Assembly (NCBI RefSeq): GCF_027924965.1
Contig: NZ_AP027056.1
Coordinates: 1,302,001 to 1,366,000, forward strand
Source of the DNA: Limnohabitans sp. TEGF004
GTDB taxonomy: Bacteria; Pseudomonadota; Gammaproteobacteria; Burkholderiales; Burkholderiaceae_C
Length of the DNA stretch: 64,000 bases
Direction: 5' to 3'
Shown: positions 42,657-50,599 of the stretch, piece after piece
Position numbering within the stretch: position 1 is the first letter of the stretch
Layout: the number at the start of each line of letters is the position of its first letter
Notes under the pieces: generated by a model
What the model saw: the letters and a program-made list of their open reading frames with translations, nothing else
What the model was told of the DNA's origin: nothing
The model's database searches: none
Made by a program: the position numbers and the translations under genes

Positions 42657-42672
42657 CCTACAAAAACCTACA
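42657..42672. promoter_or_regulatory. CCTACA-N4-CCTACA element upstream of the adhesin
   Basis: Two CCTACA hexamers with a 10-bp period. The element is centred about 71 bp upstream of the predicted adhesin transcription start, a normal activator position. A third, inverted copy (TGTAGG) is at 42707-42712. The same 10-bp-period pair occurs at 1396-1411 before the last tpsB-like gene. Confidence 0.45.
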
Positions 42673-42775
42673 TGTGTATCAATGACAAAGTAAAACTCAA
42701 AAAATCTGTAGGTTAATTTGACATCTCACAGACTTTCCAAAAGAGATTTTTGAAACATTAATAGCTAACAATTTC

Positions 42776-42792
42776 TGGCATAAATTCTGCTT
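42776..42792 (+). promoter_or_regulatory. Sigma54-like promoter candidate for the small TPR gene
   Basis: TGGCATAAATTCTGCTT has the invariant GG (42777-42778) and GC (42789-42790) separated by 10 bp, as in -24/-12 promoters. The start would be near 42802, about 26 nt before the ATG. A sigma70 -10 hexamer TAATAT (42792-42797) overlaps it but lacks a good -35 box, so either could be used. Confidence 0.35.
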
Positions 42793-42827
42793 AATATGAA
42801 TTGGAATAATTCACAGGAGCGATCAAC

Positions 42828-43109
42828 ATGACCAACCAATATCTTTCGGGCGCCAAATTGACCAGTTTTACGCTGAGCGAACTCACACAGGCTGCAGAAA
42901 TGCTTCAAGCCGCTGGCCAATACCAAGAAGCCATTGATTTATATCGCCAATGGCTACAGCATGGCAAAGATGAACACAAACACGTGGCTTGGTTCAACTA
43001 CGGCTGGTTGCTGCAAAAGCAAAACTTGTTCAGCGATGCAGCCAACGCCTACGACCAGCTGACGAACAATTACGCCAGCTACCTGTCTGGCGACGCCACG
43101 CCGGCCTGA
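42828..43109 (+). CDS. Small TPR-like protein, 93 aa, divergent from the adhesin
   Basis: The product is cytoplasmic (no signal peptide) and essentially two helix-turn-helix TPR units. The first is about residues 18-50 (AEMLQAAGQYQEAIDLYRQWLQHG), the second about 53-85 (VAWFNYGWLLQKQNLFSDAANAYDQL). The sequence recalls the N-terminal TPRs of SPINDLY/OGT-like glycosyltransferases, but no catalytic domain follows. AGGAG sits 8 nt before the ATG. It has its own promoter candidates and terminator, so it is a monocistronic gene and not an obvious fragment. A protein-protein adaptor, perhaps for the adhesin or its glycosyltransferase, is a guess from position only. Confidence 0.72.
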   Translation: MTNQYLSGAKLTSFTLSELTQAAEMLQAAGQYQEAIDLYRQWLQHGKDEHKHVAWFNYGWLLQKQNLFSDAANAYDQLTNNYASYLSGDATPA

Positions 43110-43116
43110 GCCTCAA

Positions 43117-43142
43117 AAACCACCGCTCCTCCTCGGTGGTTT
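43117..43142 (+). terminator. Intrinsic terminator after the small TPR gene
   Basis: AAACCACCG pairs with CGGTGGTTT (9 bp) around an 8-nt loop, 7 nt after the stop codon. The T tail is short (TTTCTTG), so strength is uncertain. Confidence 0.65.
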
Positions 43143-43224
43143 CTTGAGCTCTCTAATGTTTACATAAGATTAATCGTATTTCTGCTAATTTTGAATAAAT
43201 ATGGAAAATCGTTTCGGAAATGAA

Positions 43225-43254
43225 AAAAGGACTTAGATTTCTCTAAGTCCTTTT
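43225..43254 (-). terminator. Intrinsic terminator of tRNA-Lys
   Basis: A 13-bp stem (AAAAGGACTTAGA with TCTAAGTCCTTTT) and a 4-nt loop. On the minus strand the stem is followed by a run giving six T residues. It lies 8 nt beyond the tRNA 3' end and may also stop transcripts from the plus side. Confidence 0.8.
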
Positions 43255-43262
43255 AAGATTTT

Positions 43263-43338
43263 TGGTGGGACCAGCGGGGGTCGAACCCACGACAAACGGA
43301 TTAAAAGTCCGCTGCTCTACCAACTGAGCTATGGTCCC
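43263..43338 (-). tRNA. tRNA-Lys (anticodon UUU)
   Basis: 76 nt including an encoded CCA. The acceptor stem is GGGACC/GGTCCC, the D-loop contains AGCTCAGTTGGTAGAGC, the anticodon loop is CTTTTAA between GCGGA and TCCGT, and the T-arm is GTGGGTTCGACCCCCGC. The anticodon TTT reads AAA/AAG lysine codons. Its 3' end points toward the adhesin locus. Confidence 0.97.
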
Positions 43339-43385
43339 ATCACGCAGCGTATTTAATGTTTGTTTCGTACCCTGCGAAGCCTAAA

Positions 43386-43415
43386 AGTATAACGCATTTT
43401 TTAGTGTTTTGGCAA
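43386..43415 (-). promoter_or_regulatory. Promoter candidate for tRNA-Lys
   Basis: TTGCCA (43415-43410) and TATACT (43391-43386) are separated by 18 bp. The -35 box lies inside the last codons of tcdA, and the predicted start is about 40 nt before the tRNA 5' end. Confidence 0.5.
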
Positions 43416-44192
43416 TGCGCGTGAAGAAATTTGATCAAAAACCCAGCTCGCTGCGCATTGACCAAACGTGGCCGTGACGCTGACCACAGAACCATAGCCG
43501 CTGCAGTTCAATGAGCCGTCACCTTGCACGTCACAACTGGCATCTGGCGGTGCAACAGCCTCTCGGCTGAACACACACGCCACACCTATTTTTTTGCCCT
43601 CGCGCGCAGCGCCGTGTTCACGGCGCAGGTTGTAACGCAGCTTGGCCAAGAGTGGATCGTGGCTGGTGTTGGACAGATCATCAATGTCCACTTTGTGCGC
43701 CAAGCGTTTGCCGCCAGCGGCCCCGACGGTGATGAACAAGACTTTGTGTTTGATGGCCCAAGCCGCCATCGCTGTTTTGGCTTTGACTTGGTCACAGGCG
43801 TCAATGACAGCATCAACGTCTACGCCATTCAAAATGCCAGGCCAGTTGCCAGGCTCAACAAAATCTTCAATGCACGTCACCACGCAATCCGAGTTGATGT
43901 GCGCAATGCGTTGACGCATGGCTTCGACCTTGGCCATACCGACGGTGTCGTCCAGCGCGTGAATTTGGCGGTTGATGTTGGATTCGGCCACGTTGTCGAG
44001 GTCAATCAGGGTCAAGCGCCCCACCCCACTGCGCGCCAAGGCTTCCACCGTCCACGAGCCCACTCCACCCACGCCCACCACCACCACGTGCGCCGCGCGA
44101 ATGCTGGCGGCACCGGTCACACCATACAAGCGGTCCAAGCCACCAAAACGGCGGTCCATCGCGGAAGACGGCGTCACAACAGGTTCACTCAC
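43401..44192 (-). CDS. tcdA: tRNA threonylcarbamoyladenosine dehydratase TcdA
   Basis: This 263-aa E1-like ATP-dependent enzyme cyclises t6A37 of ANN-decoding tRNAs to ct6A. The N-terminal MDRRFGGLDRLYG is typical of TcdA (CsdL/YgdL). The adenylation domain has the glycine-rich ATP loop VVVGVGGVGSW (about residues 36-46) and LIDLDNVAESNINRQ. VIDACDQVKAK and GSVVSVTATFG follow in the C-terminal half. Length fits the family (about 260-270). The gene overlaps the upstream yeeE/yedE gene by 8 bp, so it closes the tolB-pal-cpoB operon. The tRNA-Lys directly downstream is itself a candidate substrate of the t6A pathway, though the adjacency may be coincidence. Confidence 0.92.
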   Translation of the reverse strand: MSEPVVTPSSAMDRRFGGLDRLYGVTGAASIRAAHVVVVGVGGVGSWTVEALARSGVGRLTLIDLDNVAESNINRQIHALDDTVGMAKVEAMRQRIAHINSDCVVTCIEDFVEPGNWPGILNGVDVDAVIDACDQVKAKTAMAAWAIKHKVLFITVGAAGGKRLAHKVDIDDLSNTSHDPLLAKLRYNLRREHGAAREGKKIGVACVFSREAVAPPDASCDVQGDGSLNCSGYGSVVSVTATFGQCAASWVFDQISSRALPKH

Positions 44193-45267
44193 AGGCGGTG
44201 CGCTCTAGGCGTGCAGCTTGCTGGCGCAAAGACACCACAGCCCCCAGCACGATGGCGGCCAAAGCGACGACGGAGTTGAGGCTCAATGTAGAAATACCGC
44301 TCAAGCCCTGACCGAAAGTACAGCCCATGGCGGTCACACCACCCACGCCCATCAACACGCTGCCTAGCAAGTGTTGGCCTAGGTCGCGTGGATTGGCAAA
44401 GCCTTCCCAGCGAAAGGTTTTGCTTTGCAACGCCGAGATGGCCGAACCGACTAGCACGCCTGCAACTGCGGCAATGCCCACGCTCAGCACTTTGGACGCG
44501 TCGCTGTAAAACATCAGCCAATCTAGGGTGTAGGCCACAGGTGCGACAAAGTTGAGTGCTTCGATGCGGCCAGAGTTGGTGGCCAAGTACACCGCATCCA
44601 AGGTTTCTGGATGCTCGGGCACAAAGCCCAAATGCCCACTGACCCACCACATGGCGACCACCAAGCCACCCACGCCGAAGCTAGCCAATAGGCTGTCAAA
44701 CGTCCAAAAGTCTTTGTGCCGCAAGACCCACAGCAACACAAGCGCACCCAAGATGTAGCCCAAATGAGGAATACCCAACACGCTCAGATGAGCGCCCGCA
44801 GGCATATCTACAAACACGGTGTCCACTGTGTTGGTGCGAACCACGGCTGTGATGCCTTTGAGCGTCGCAAACGCGCTGACGCCCATCACCACAAACACCA
44901 CCAGTGATTTGAGGTTGCCGCCGCCCATGCGCACCAAGGTTTTGTTGCCGCAACCCGACGCAATGACCATGCCGTAGCCAAACATCAAACCGCCCACCAG
45001 CATGGACAGCCACATCAGGCGCGGGCTGGCGTACAAGGTTTTGCTGGGGTCAATCAGGCCAAAGTCTGCCAATGCGGCAAAGCCAATCATTGCCACGCCA
45101 ATCGCGCACAGCCATTGGCGTGCGCGGGTCCAGTCGCCCATGTTGACCACATCGGAAATGGCGCCCATGGTGCAAAAGTGGGTGCGTTGGCTGATGACAC
45201 CCAAAAGCAAGCCACCTAAAAAAAAGGCCCCAAGGACCTCTTTGGTGAGCGTGACTAGCTCGGTCAC
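44185..45267 (-). CDS. YeeE/YedE-family membrane protein (sulfur-compound transporter family)
   Basis: The 360-aa integral membrane protein has around nine to ten hydrophobic segments and two copies of the family's cysteine motif: RTHFCTMGAISD near residue 30 with ASGCGNKTLVRMGGGN near 105, and VTAMGCTFGQGLSG near 315. Related proteins (TsuA/YeeE) import thiosulfate through conserved cysteines, so a sulfur-compound uptake role is likely but the substrate is not proven. The start is GTG, overlapping the cpoB stop as GTGA. It has no functional link to the Tol genes that I know of. Confidence 0.85.
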   Translation of the reverse strand: MTELVTLTKEVLGAFFLGGLLLGVISQRTHFCTMGAISDVVNMGDWTRARQWLCAIGVAMIGFAALADFGLIDPSKTLYASPRLMWLSMLVGGLMFGYGMVIASGCGNKTLVRMGGGNLKSLVVFVVMGVSAFATLKGITAVVRTNTVDTVFVDMPAGAHLSVLGIPHLGYILGALVLLWVLRHKDFWTFDSLLASFGVGGLVVAMWWVSGHLGFVPEHPETLDAVYLATNSGRIEALNFVAPVAYTLDWLMFYSDASKVLSVGIAAVAGVLVGSAISALQSKTFRWEGFANPRDLGQHLLGSVLMGVGGVTAMGCTFGQGLSGISTLSLNSVVALAAIVLGAVVSLRQQAARLERTACE

Positions 45268-45995
45268 TTGAGTTTCGCCAAACGCTCAGAGGCCGCAGAG
45301 GCCGCCTCGGTGTGTGGATAGGTTTTCACCACATCGCCCAAGGTTTTGCGGGCAGCCTTGATGTCTTTCAACTCCAACTGGCAATTAGCCACAGACAACA
45401 TGGCGTCTGCAGAACGCATGTGGTTCGGGGCTTTGCTCAACAAAGTGTTGAAGTTTTTGATGGCGTTGTTGTAGTCGCGGTTGGCGTATTGGGCATTGCC
45501 CACCCAAAACAACGAAGGCACCACGTAGCCGCTCTTGGGGTTGCGTTTGATGAAATCGTTGAACGCCGCGCTGGCTGCGCCAAACTCGCCTTTGCGGAAG
45601 ATGGCCAAGGCATCTTCGTAGGCTTTGGTTTCTGCGGGGTCGGCCACAAACTCCACGCCATCGACCTTGACCTTGGTGGGTTCAAACTTCTTCAAGCGGT
45701 CGTCCACGCCTTGAGACAGCTCCTGCTGGCGACGTAATTCTTGCGTTAACTCTTCTTTTTCTCCACGCAAACGTGCTGTTTCGGTACGCAAAGCCTCGAA
45801 CTGGTTTTGCTGCTCCAGCAAGCTGCGCTGGAAGTTTTGAATTTCCTCACCTTGGCGCTCGACGCGCTCACGCAACTCGAGAATGGCGCGACGTGCATCG
45901 GTGTCTTCAAACAACGCAGCCGTGGCATTGAAGCTCAACAGCGCACCTGCGGCCAGGGCCACAGCGCGGATAGAAAAAGAAGGGTTCAGTTTCAT
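45264..45995 (-). CDS. cpoB: Cell division coordinator CpoB (YbgF), Tol-Pal system
   Basis: The 243-aa periplasmic protein has a signal peptide (to about SFNATAA) and an N-terminal coiled coil (about residues 35-100, ELRERVERQGEEIQNF) for trimerisation. Three TPR units occupy about 125-240 (YEDALAIFRKGEFGAASAAFNDFI onward). CpoB coordinates peptidoglycan synthesis with Tol-driven outer membrane constriction. The start overlaps the pal stop as ATGA. Confidence 0.93.
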   Translation of the reverse strand: MKLNPSFSIRAVALAAGALLSFNATAALFEDTDARRAILELRERVERQGEEIQNFQRSLLEQQNQFEALRTETARLRGEKEELTQELRRQQELSQGVDDRLKKFEPTKVKVDGVEFVADPAETKAYEDALAIFRKGEFGAASAAFNDFIKRNPKSGYVVPSLFWVGNAQYANRDYNNAIKNFNTLLSKAPNHMRSADAMLSVANCQLELKDIKAARKTLGDVVKTYPHTEAASAASERLAKLK

Positions 45996-46501
45996 TGGTA
46001 GTTCAACGCAGCACGGCGGTTTTGTGAGTAAGCAGACTCGTCAGAGCCTTGGGCCACTGGCTTTTCTTTGCCAAAGCTCACCGATTCCATTTGGCTCTCG
46101 GGCACGCCCAAGACCGACAAGGAGCGACGCACAGCGTCTGAACGCTTTTGGCCCAGAGCCAAGTTGTACTCGCTGCCACCACGTGCGTCGGTGTGGCCTT
46201 CAATGTTCACACGGCGATTGCGATCTGCGCGCAGGTAGCGGGCATGGGCATCCAACACGGTTTGGTAATCAGATTTGACGGTGTAGCTGTCAAGATCAAA
46301 GTAAATGATGTGTTCCACGCCCACAGGGCCTTGCTTGATGCCTTCCATGGCGCCAAGGTTGCGTGAGTTCAAACCATTGACACTGCTTTGGCCTGAAGCG
46401 CCGCCAGAGCGGTCATCCACTTGCACGTCATCCAGCTTGACACCAGAAGCGCAACCCGCCAAAACTGCGGCTACAGAAGCCAGTAACAAAAGTTTTTTCA
46501 T
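45992..46501 (-). CDS. pal: Peptidoglycan-associated lipoprotein Pal
   Basis: The 169-aa lipoprotein has signal MKKLLLLASVAAVLAGC with the lipobox cysteine at residue 17. An OmpA-like peptidoglycan-binding domain (about 60-169) follows, with FDLDSYTVKSDYQ, NIEGHTDARGGSEYN and LGQKRSDAVRRSL. The frame extends to a TTG at 46516, but the ATG at 46501 gives the proper lipoprotein signal. Pal anchors the outer membrane to peptidoglycan and binds TolB. Confidence 0.96.
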   Translation of the reverse strand: MKKLLLLASVAAVLAGCASGVKLDDVQVDDRSGGASGQSSVNGLNSRNLGAMEGIKQGPVGVEHIIYFDLDSYTVKSDYQTVLDAHARYLRADRNRRVNIEGHTDARGGSEYNLALGQKRSDAVRRSLSVLGVPESQMESVSFGKEKPVAQGSDESAYSQNRRAALNYQ

Positions 46502-46531
46502 AAATGTGTGTTCCAAAAAGAGAGAGATAAA

Positions 46532-47815
46532 TTAAGGCAAGATTTTGCTGAACGGGCCCCAGTTGGGCTCACGCAAGTCACCGCCTTGGCCAGACAAGCG
46601 GGCTTTGATGCGGCCATCTAAGGTGGTGGTCATCAAGGCTTCACGGCCATCTTGGATGGTGGCGTACACGATCAGACGGCTGTTGGGCGCAAAGCTGGGG
46701 CGCTCGTCGCGGTTGCTGTCGGTGATGGCTGCCACGTTGCCGCTGGCAATGTCCATCACATGCAACTTAAACGCGCCGCCAATGCGAGAGATGTAGGTTA
46801 ACCAACGGCCATCAGGGCTGATGGCAGGTGAAATGTTGTATGTGCCATTGAAGGTCACACGGTTGGCTGGGCCGCCAGACGCAGGCATGCGGTAAATCTG
46901 AGGCGCACCGCCACGGTCGCTGACAAAGTAAATGGCAGAGCCATCGGGGGCGAACACGGGCTCAGTGTCGATGCCAGCCGATTGTGTCAAACGGCGGGGC
47001 TCGCCACCGTTGGCATCAATCACAAACAATTGCGAACCGCCATCGCGGCTCAAGGTCACAGCCAAGCTGCGCCCATCGGGCGACCAGCTAGGCGCGCTGT
47101 TGGAGCCACGAAAATTGGCAATCACGCGGCGCTTGCCGGTAGACACATCATGCACATACACCACAGGCTTGCGTGATTCAAACGACACATAAGCCAATTG
47201 ACCGCCAGAGGGTGACCAGCTGGGCGAAATGATGGGCTCAGGGCTAGCCAGGGCAGACTGGGCGTTTTCGCCGTCCGAGTCAGCCACCCACAGGTTGTAG
47301 CGGTTGCCAGTCTTTGTCACGTAGGCAATGCGGGTGGAAAACACACCTTTGTCGCCGGTGAGTTTTTCGTACACAAAGTCAGCAATGCGGTGAGACGCCA
47401 AACGCAAATCGCCCGTCACCACGGTGTAGCTCATGGCGCCTAGGTCTTGGCCGCGTACCACGTCCCACAAGCGTACGCGCACGTCATAGCGACCGTCTGC
47501 CATGCGGCTGATGCTGCCGGTTAGCAAGGCATCGGCGCCCTTTTGGCGCATGGCGCTGATGTCGGGGCGTTGGGTTTCGTCTGTCACCACACCAGCGGTG
47601 ATGCCACGGAACTGGCCGCTACGCTCCAGGTCGGCCTGCACGATGGCTGAAATCTTTTGGGGGGATGTTTCTTCACCACGCAAGGGGGCAAAGGCAATAG
47701 GCACTTGGGTCAAACCCACGCCCGACACTTCCACTCGGAACTGCGCCCACGTTGGCAAGGCCAACAAGCCGGCGGTCAAAAGCCCAAGTGTGAAGCGAAA
47801 AAATTGACGTGTCAT
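46532..47815 (-). CDS. tolB: Tol-Pal system protein TolB
   Basis: The 427-aa periplasmic protein starts [13 protein letters not shown] with a signal peptide ending at PTWAQ. A TTG further upstream (47833) is rejected because it adds residues before the signal. The N-terminal domain (about 25-160) is followed by a six-bladed propeller with repeated PSWSPDG/PSWSPSG, PVFAPDG and PAISPDG blades. TolB links Pal with the TolQRA motor. Here it is the first gene of its unit, divergent from msbA, and tolQ, tolR and tolA are not adjacent, unlike the common arrangement. Confidence 0.95.
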   Translation of the reverse strand: MTRQFFRFTLGLLTAGLLALPTWAQFRVEVSGVGLTQVPIAFAPLRGEETSPQKISAIVQADLERSGQFRGITAGVVTDETQRPDISAMRQKGADALLTGSISRMADGRYDVRVRLWDVVRGQDLGAMSYTVVTGDLRLASHRIADFVYEKLTGDKGVFSTRIAYVTKTGNRYNLWVADSDGENAQSALASPEPIISPSWSPSGGQLAYVSFESRKPVVYVHDVSTGKRRVIANFRGSNSAPSWSPDGRSLAVTLSRDGGSQLFVIDANGGEPRRLTQSAGIDTEPVFAPDGSAIYFVSDRGGAPQIYRMPASGGPANRVTFNGTYNISPAISPDGRWLTYISRIGGAFKLHVMDIASGNVAAITDSNRDERPSFAPNSRLIVYATIQDGREALMTTTLDGRIKARLSGQGGDLREPNWGPFSKILP

Positions 47816-47908
47816 AGTGAGAGAGGTAGCCAAATGAATCCGCTGATTTTAGTGGCGAACGAGTGGCGATAATGCTCTGTATTGCCTTTCTTGCCACGTG
47901 AAGAATTT

Positions 47909-49705
47909 ATGACCACCACCGCCCCATCAACCCCGTCTGATTCCTTATTTCAAAGGCTCAAACGCGTGGCGCCTTGGTTTTCAGGTCATCCTGGTGCGCT
48001 GGCACTCGGCATTGTGGGCATTCTGATCGGCTCGGCCACAGAGCCCGCCATTCCAGCACTGATGAAACCTTTGCTTGACAACGGTTTTGACCGTGGAACG
48101 CTAGAGCTTTGGAAAATCCCCGCTGTTTTATTGCTCTTGTTTGGTGTGCGCGGCTTTGCAGGTTTTATTGCCGCTTATTGCTTGGCCCGTGTGACCAATT
48201 ACTCGATGGAGCGTTTGCGCCAACGCCTGTTTGAAAAGCTGCTGCGCGCTGCCCCTCAACTGTTTGCCGACAAACACACCAGTGGCTTGACCAACACCAT
48301 GGTCTACGAAGTCAACAACGGTGCAAGCTTGCTCGTCTCCACCATGCTGTCGTTTGCCAAAGACTTGGTCACGCTGCTGGCCTTGCTTGGCTACTTGCTG
48401 ATGCTCAACTGGAAGCTCACCCTGATTGTGTTTGCCATCTTCCCGCCGATTGCTTGGGTGGTTAAAAACCTCTCACGCCGAATTGACAACGTCACGCGTG
48501 CCAGCCAAGACGCCACCGATGAGCTGGCTTATGTGGTGGAAGAAAACGTGCTGGCCTACCGCATGGTGCGCTTGCACAACGCGCAAGACAGCCAAATCAC
48601 CAAGTTCGGGGCGTTTAACCACAAATTGCGTCAATTGGCGCTCAAGGCGGTGGTTGCCAATTCTGTGATGACACCGCTCATTCAAATGCTGGCAGCCTTG
48701 GCTTTGTCTGGGGTGATCACTGTGGCTTTGTGGCAAAGCAGCGCAGACAGCGGCACATCCAGCGTGACAGTGGGTTCGTTTGCGGCGTTTATCACTGGCA
48801 TGTTGATGCTGATTTCGCCCATCAAACATTTGTCTGAAGTGGCGGGCACATTGACACGCGGCGTCACCTCATTAGAACGTGGCTTGAATTTGCTCGACCT
48901 CGCCCCCGATGAAACCCAAGGCACACACACCAGTGCGCACGCCCAAGGCGAAATTTGCTTTGACCACGTCACGCTGCAATACCCGTCTGCCACGTCCCCC
49001 GCCCTCAACGGCGTGAGCCTGACCATCCAACCCGGTCAAACCGTGGCTTTTGTTGGACCATCGGGCTCGGGTAAAACGACCTTGGCCAATTTGCTGCCAC
49101 GCTTTCTTGACCCCAGTTCAGGCCAAGTCAGCCTAGACGGCGTGCCGCTCAAAGACTGGTCGCTCGCCAGTTTGCGACGCCAAGTGGCGTTTGTGAGTCA
49201 AGATGTGATCATGTTCAACGACTCGATCGCTCACAACATTGCACTCGGTGAAACTGTAGACAACGCCCGCGTGTGGAGCGCCCTAGAAGCAGCCAACCTC
49301 GGCGACTTTGTGCGCGGACTGCCCCACCAAGAAAACACACTGGTCGGGCACAACGCCACCCAACTCTCGGGCGGCCAACGCCAACGCTTAGCCATTGCCC
49401 GTGCCATTTACAAAGATGCGCCTGTCCTCATCTTGGACGAAGCCACATCGGCTTTGGACAACGCTTCAGAGCAACTGGTGAAAGACGCGCTGAATGTGCT
49501 CATGCAAGGTCGCACCTCGTTGGTCATTGCACACCGCCTGTCCACCATCGAGCATGCCGACCTGATTGTGGTCATGCAAGCCGGCAGCATTGTGGAAACC
49601 GGCACGCACAGCCAACTCATGGCCCAAAGCGGCGCGTATGCCGCGTTGTACAAAGTGGCCGCACAAAGTGCCGACAACCATTTTGCTGACACCTCCACCA
49701 TTTAA
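47909..49705 (+). CDS. msbA: Lipid A export ATP-binding/permease MsbA
   Basis: The 598-aa ABC half-transporter has six transmembrane helices (about residues 20-320). Its ATPase domain shows Walker A GPSGSGKTT (near 386), Q-loop VSQD, signature LSGGQRQR, Walker B VLILDEATSALD and switch IAHRLSTI. It flips lipid A-core across the inner membrane. ATG 47909 with GAAG upstream is chosen over the TTG at 47882. A family-2 glycosyltransferase follows after 12 nt, consistent with a lipopolysaccharide unit. Confidence 0.9.
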   Translation: MTTTAPSTPSDSLFQRLKRVAPWFSGHPGALALGIVGILIGSATEPAIPALMKPLLDNGFDRGTLELWKIPAVLLLLFGVRGFAGFIAAYCLARVTNYSMERLRQRLFEKLLRAAPQLFADKHTSGLTNTMVYEVNNGASLLVSTMLSFAKDLVTLLALLGYLLMLNWKLTLIVFAIFPPIAWVVKNLSRRIDNVTRASQDATDELAYVVEENVLAYRMVRLHNAQDSQITKFGAFNHKLRQLALKAVVANSVMTPLIQMLAALALSGVITVALWQSSADSGTSSVTVGSFAAFITGMLMLISPIKHLSEVAGTLTRGVTSLERGLNLLDLAPDETQGTHTSAHAQGEICFDHVTLQYPSATSPALNGVSLTIQPGQTVAFVGPSGSGKTTLANLLPRFLDPSSGQVSLDGVPLKDWSLASLRRQVAFVSQDVIMFNDSIAHNIALGETVDNARVWSALEAANLGDFVRGLPHQENTLVGHNATQLSGGQRQRLAIARAIYKDAPVLILDEATSALDNASEQLVKDALNVLMQGRTSLVIAHRLSTIEHADLIVVMQAGSIVETGTHSQLMAQSGAYAALYKVAAQSADNHFADTSTI

Positions 49706-49717
49706 CGCACTGCATTT

Positions 49718-50590
49718 ATGAGTCAAGCATCCATCAGCGGTTTCACCTTCATTCGCAACGGCGTAGAGCTAGGCTTCCCGTTTGAAGCCTCGATCCGCTC
49801 ACTCTTACCCTTGGTCGATGAGTTTGTGGTGGTTGTCGGCAAAAGCAACGACGACACCTTGGCGCGGATTCACGCCATTGGCTCTCCCAAAATTCGCGTG
49901 ATTGAAACCATCTGGAACGAACGCATGGCCGACCGTGGCTTTGTGTACGCCCAGCAAAAAATGATCGCGCAGTTTGCCTGTACAGGCGACTGGGCGTTTT
50001 ACCTGGAGGGCGACGAGGTGGTGCACGAGGCCGAGTTGGCCAGCATCCGCGCCAGTGTGGACAAGCACCACCATAACCCCGCTGTCGAAGCCTTTGTGTT
50101 TGACTACTTCCACTTCTACGGCACGCCCGATTTTGTGGCTAATAGCCCCGCGTGGTACCGCCGTGAGTGCCGCCTGATTCGCAACACCATCCGCTCGTAT
50201 GCACCCGATGGCCAGTATTGGCTCATTACGGCTGACCACAAAAAAGGCCGCAACCCACAAGCGGCCTTGGCCAATGCCCACATCTACCACTACGGCTGGG
50301 TGCGCAGCCACGAGGCGATGCAAAAAAAGCTGGACCAAGTGAGTAAGTTTTGGTCGCATGGCGCACCTACCGTGCGTTACAGCGAGTTTGATGCGCAGGT
50401 GTTGCAGCCGTTCACGGGCACGCACCCTGAGCTGGTCAAGCCTTGGCTAGAAAGTTCGGCAGAAAAGAGCTTCACGATTGACCCGAACTACAAGCTGACC
50501 AAGCGTGAGAAACGTCACCGCTGGTTGATGAAGCTTGAGAAGGCATTTGGGCTGGACTTCAGCCGCAAGCACTTTAAGCTCGTTGCTTAG
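49718..50590 (+). CDS. Family-2-like glycosyltransferase
   Basis: The 290-aa cytoplasmic protein has a GT-A-like fold pattern: GFTFIRNG, SIRSLLPLVDEFVVVVG and a DW-FYLEGDE segment (about residue 90) in place of the DxD motif, then FDYFHFYG. GT2 members of this group act on lipopolysaccharide or other surface glycans. Its place directly after msbA supports a core-oligosaccharide role, but the sugar and acceptor are unknown. It converges with rng with only 9 bp between stops and no obvious terminator. Confidence 0.75.
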   Translation: MSQASISGFTFIRNGVELGFPFEASIRSLLPLVDEFVVVVGKSNDDTLARIHAIGSPKIRVIETIWNERMADRGFVYAQQKMIAQFACTGDWAFYLEGDEVVHEAELASIRASVDKHHHNPAVEAFVFDYFHFYGTPDFVANSPAWYRRECRLIRNTIRSYAPDGQYWLITADHKKGRNPQAALANAHIYHYGWVRSHEAMQKKLDQVSKFWSHGAPTVRYSEFDAQVLQPFTGTHPELVKPWLESSAEKSFTIDPNYKLTKREKRHRWLMKLEKAFGLDFSRKHFKLVA

Positions 50591-50599
50591 TTCAAGCGT

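Larger units (their letters stand above)
42467..42827. other. AT-rich divergent intergenic region upstream of the adhesin
   Basis: A 361-bp region with no gene. Its core, 42601-42780, is 26% GC (47 of 180), with several A/T tracts. It holds the adhesin promoter candidate, the promoter candidate of the small divergent gene and the CCTACA elements. The 5' leader of the adhesin side contains small palindromes: GTCG-aaat-CGAC type at 42551-42562 and GGTAG-caa-CTACC at 42506-42518. I recognise no riboswitch. Confidence 0.6.

Noticed and set aside
42828..43109. Small TPR gene as a pseudogene fragment of an OGT/SPINDLY enzyme
   Set aside because: It has an own ribosome site, an intact end and a terminator directly after the stop, and no further homologous sequence follows. 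A functional small gene is more likely, though not proven.
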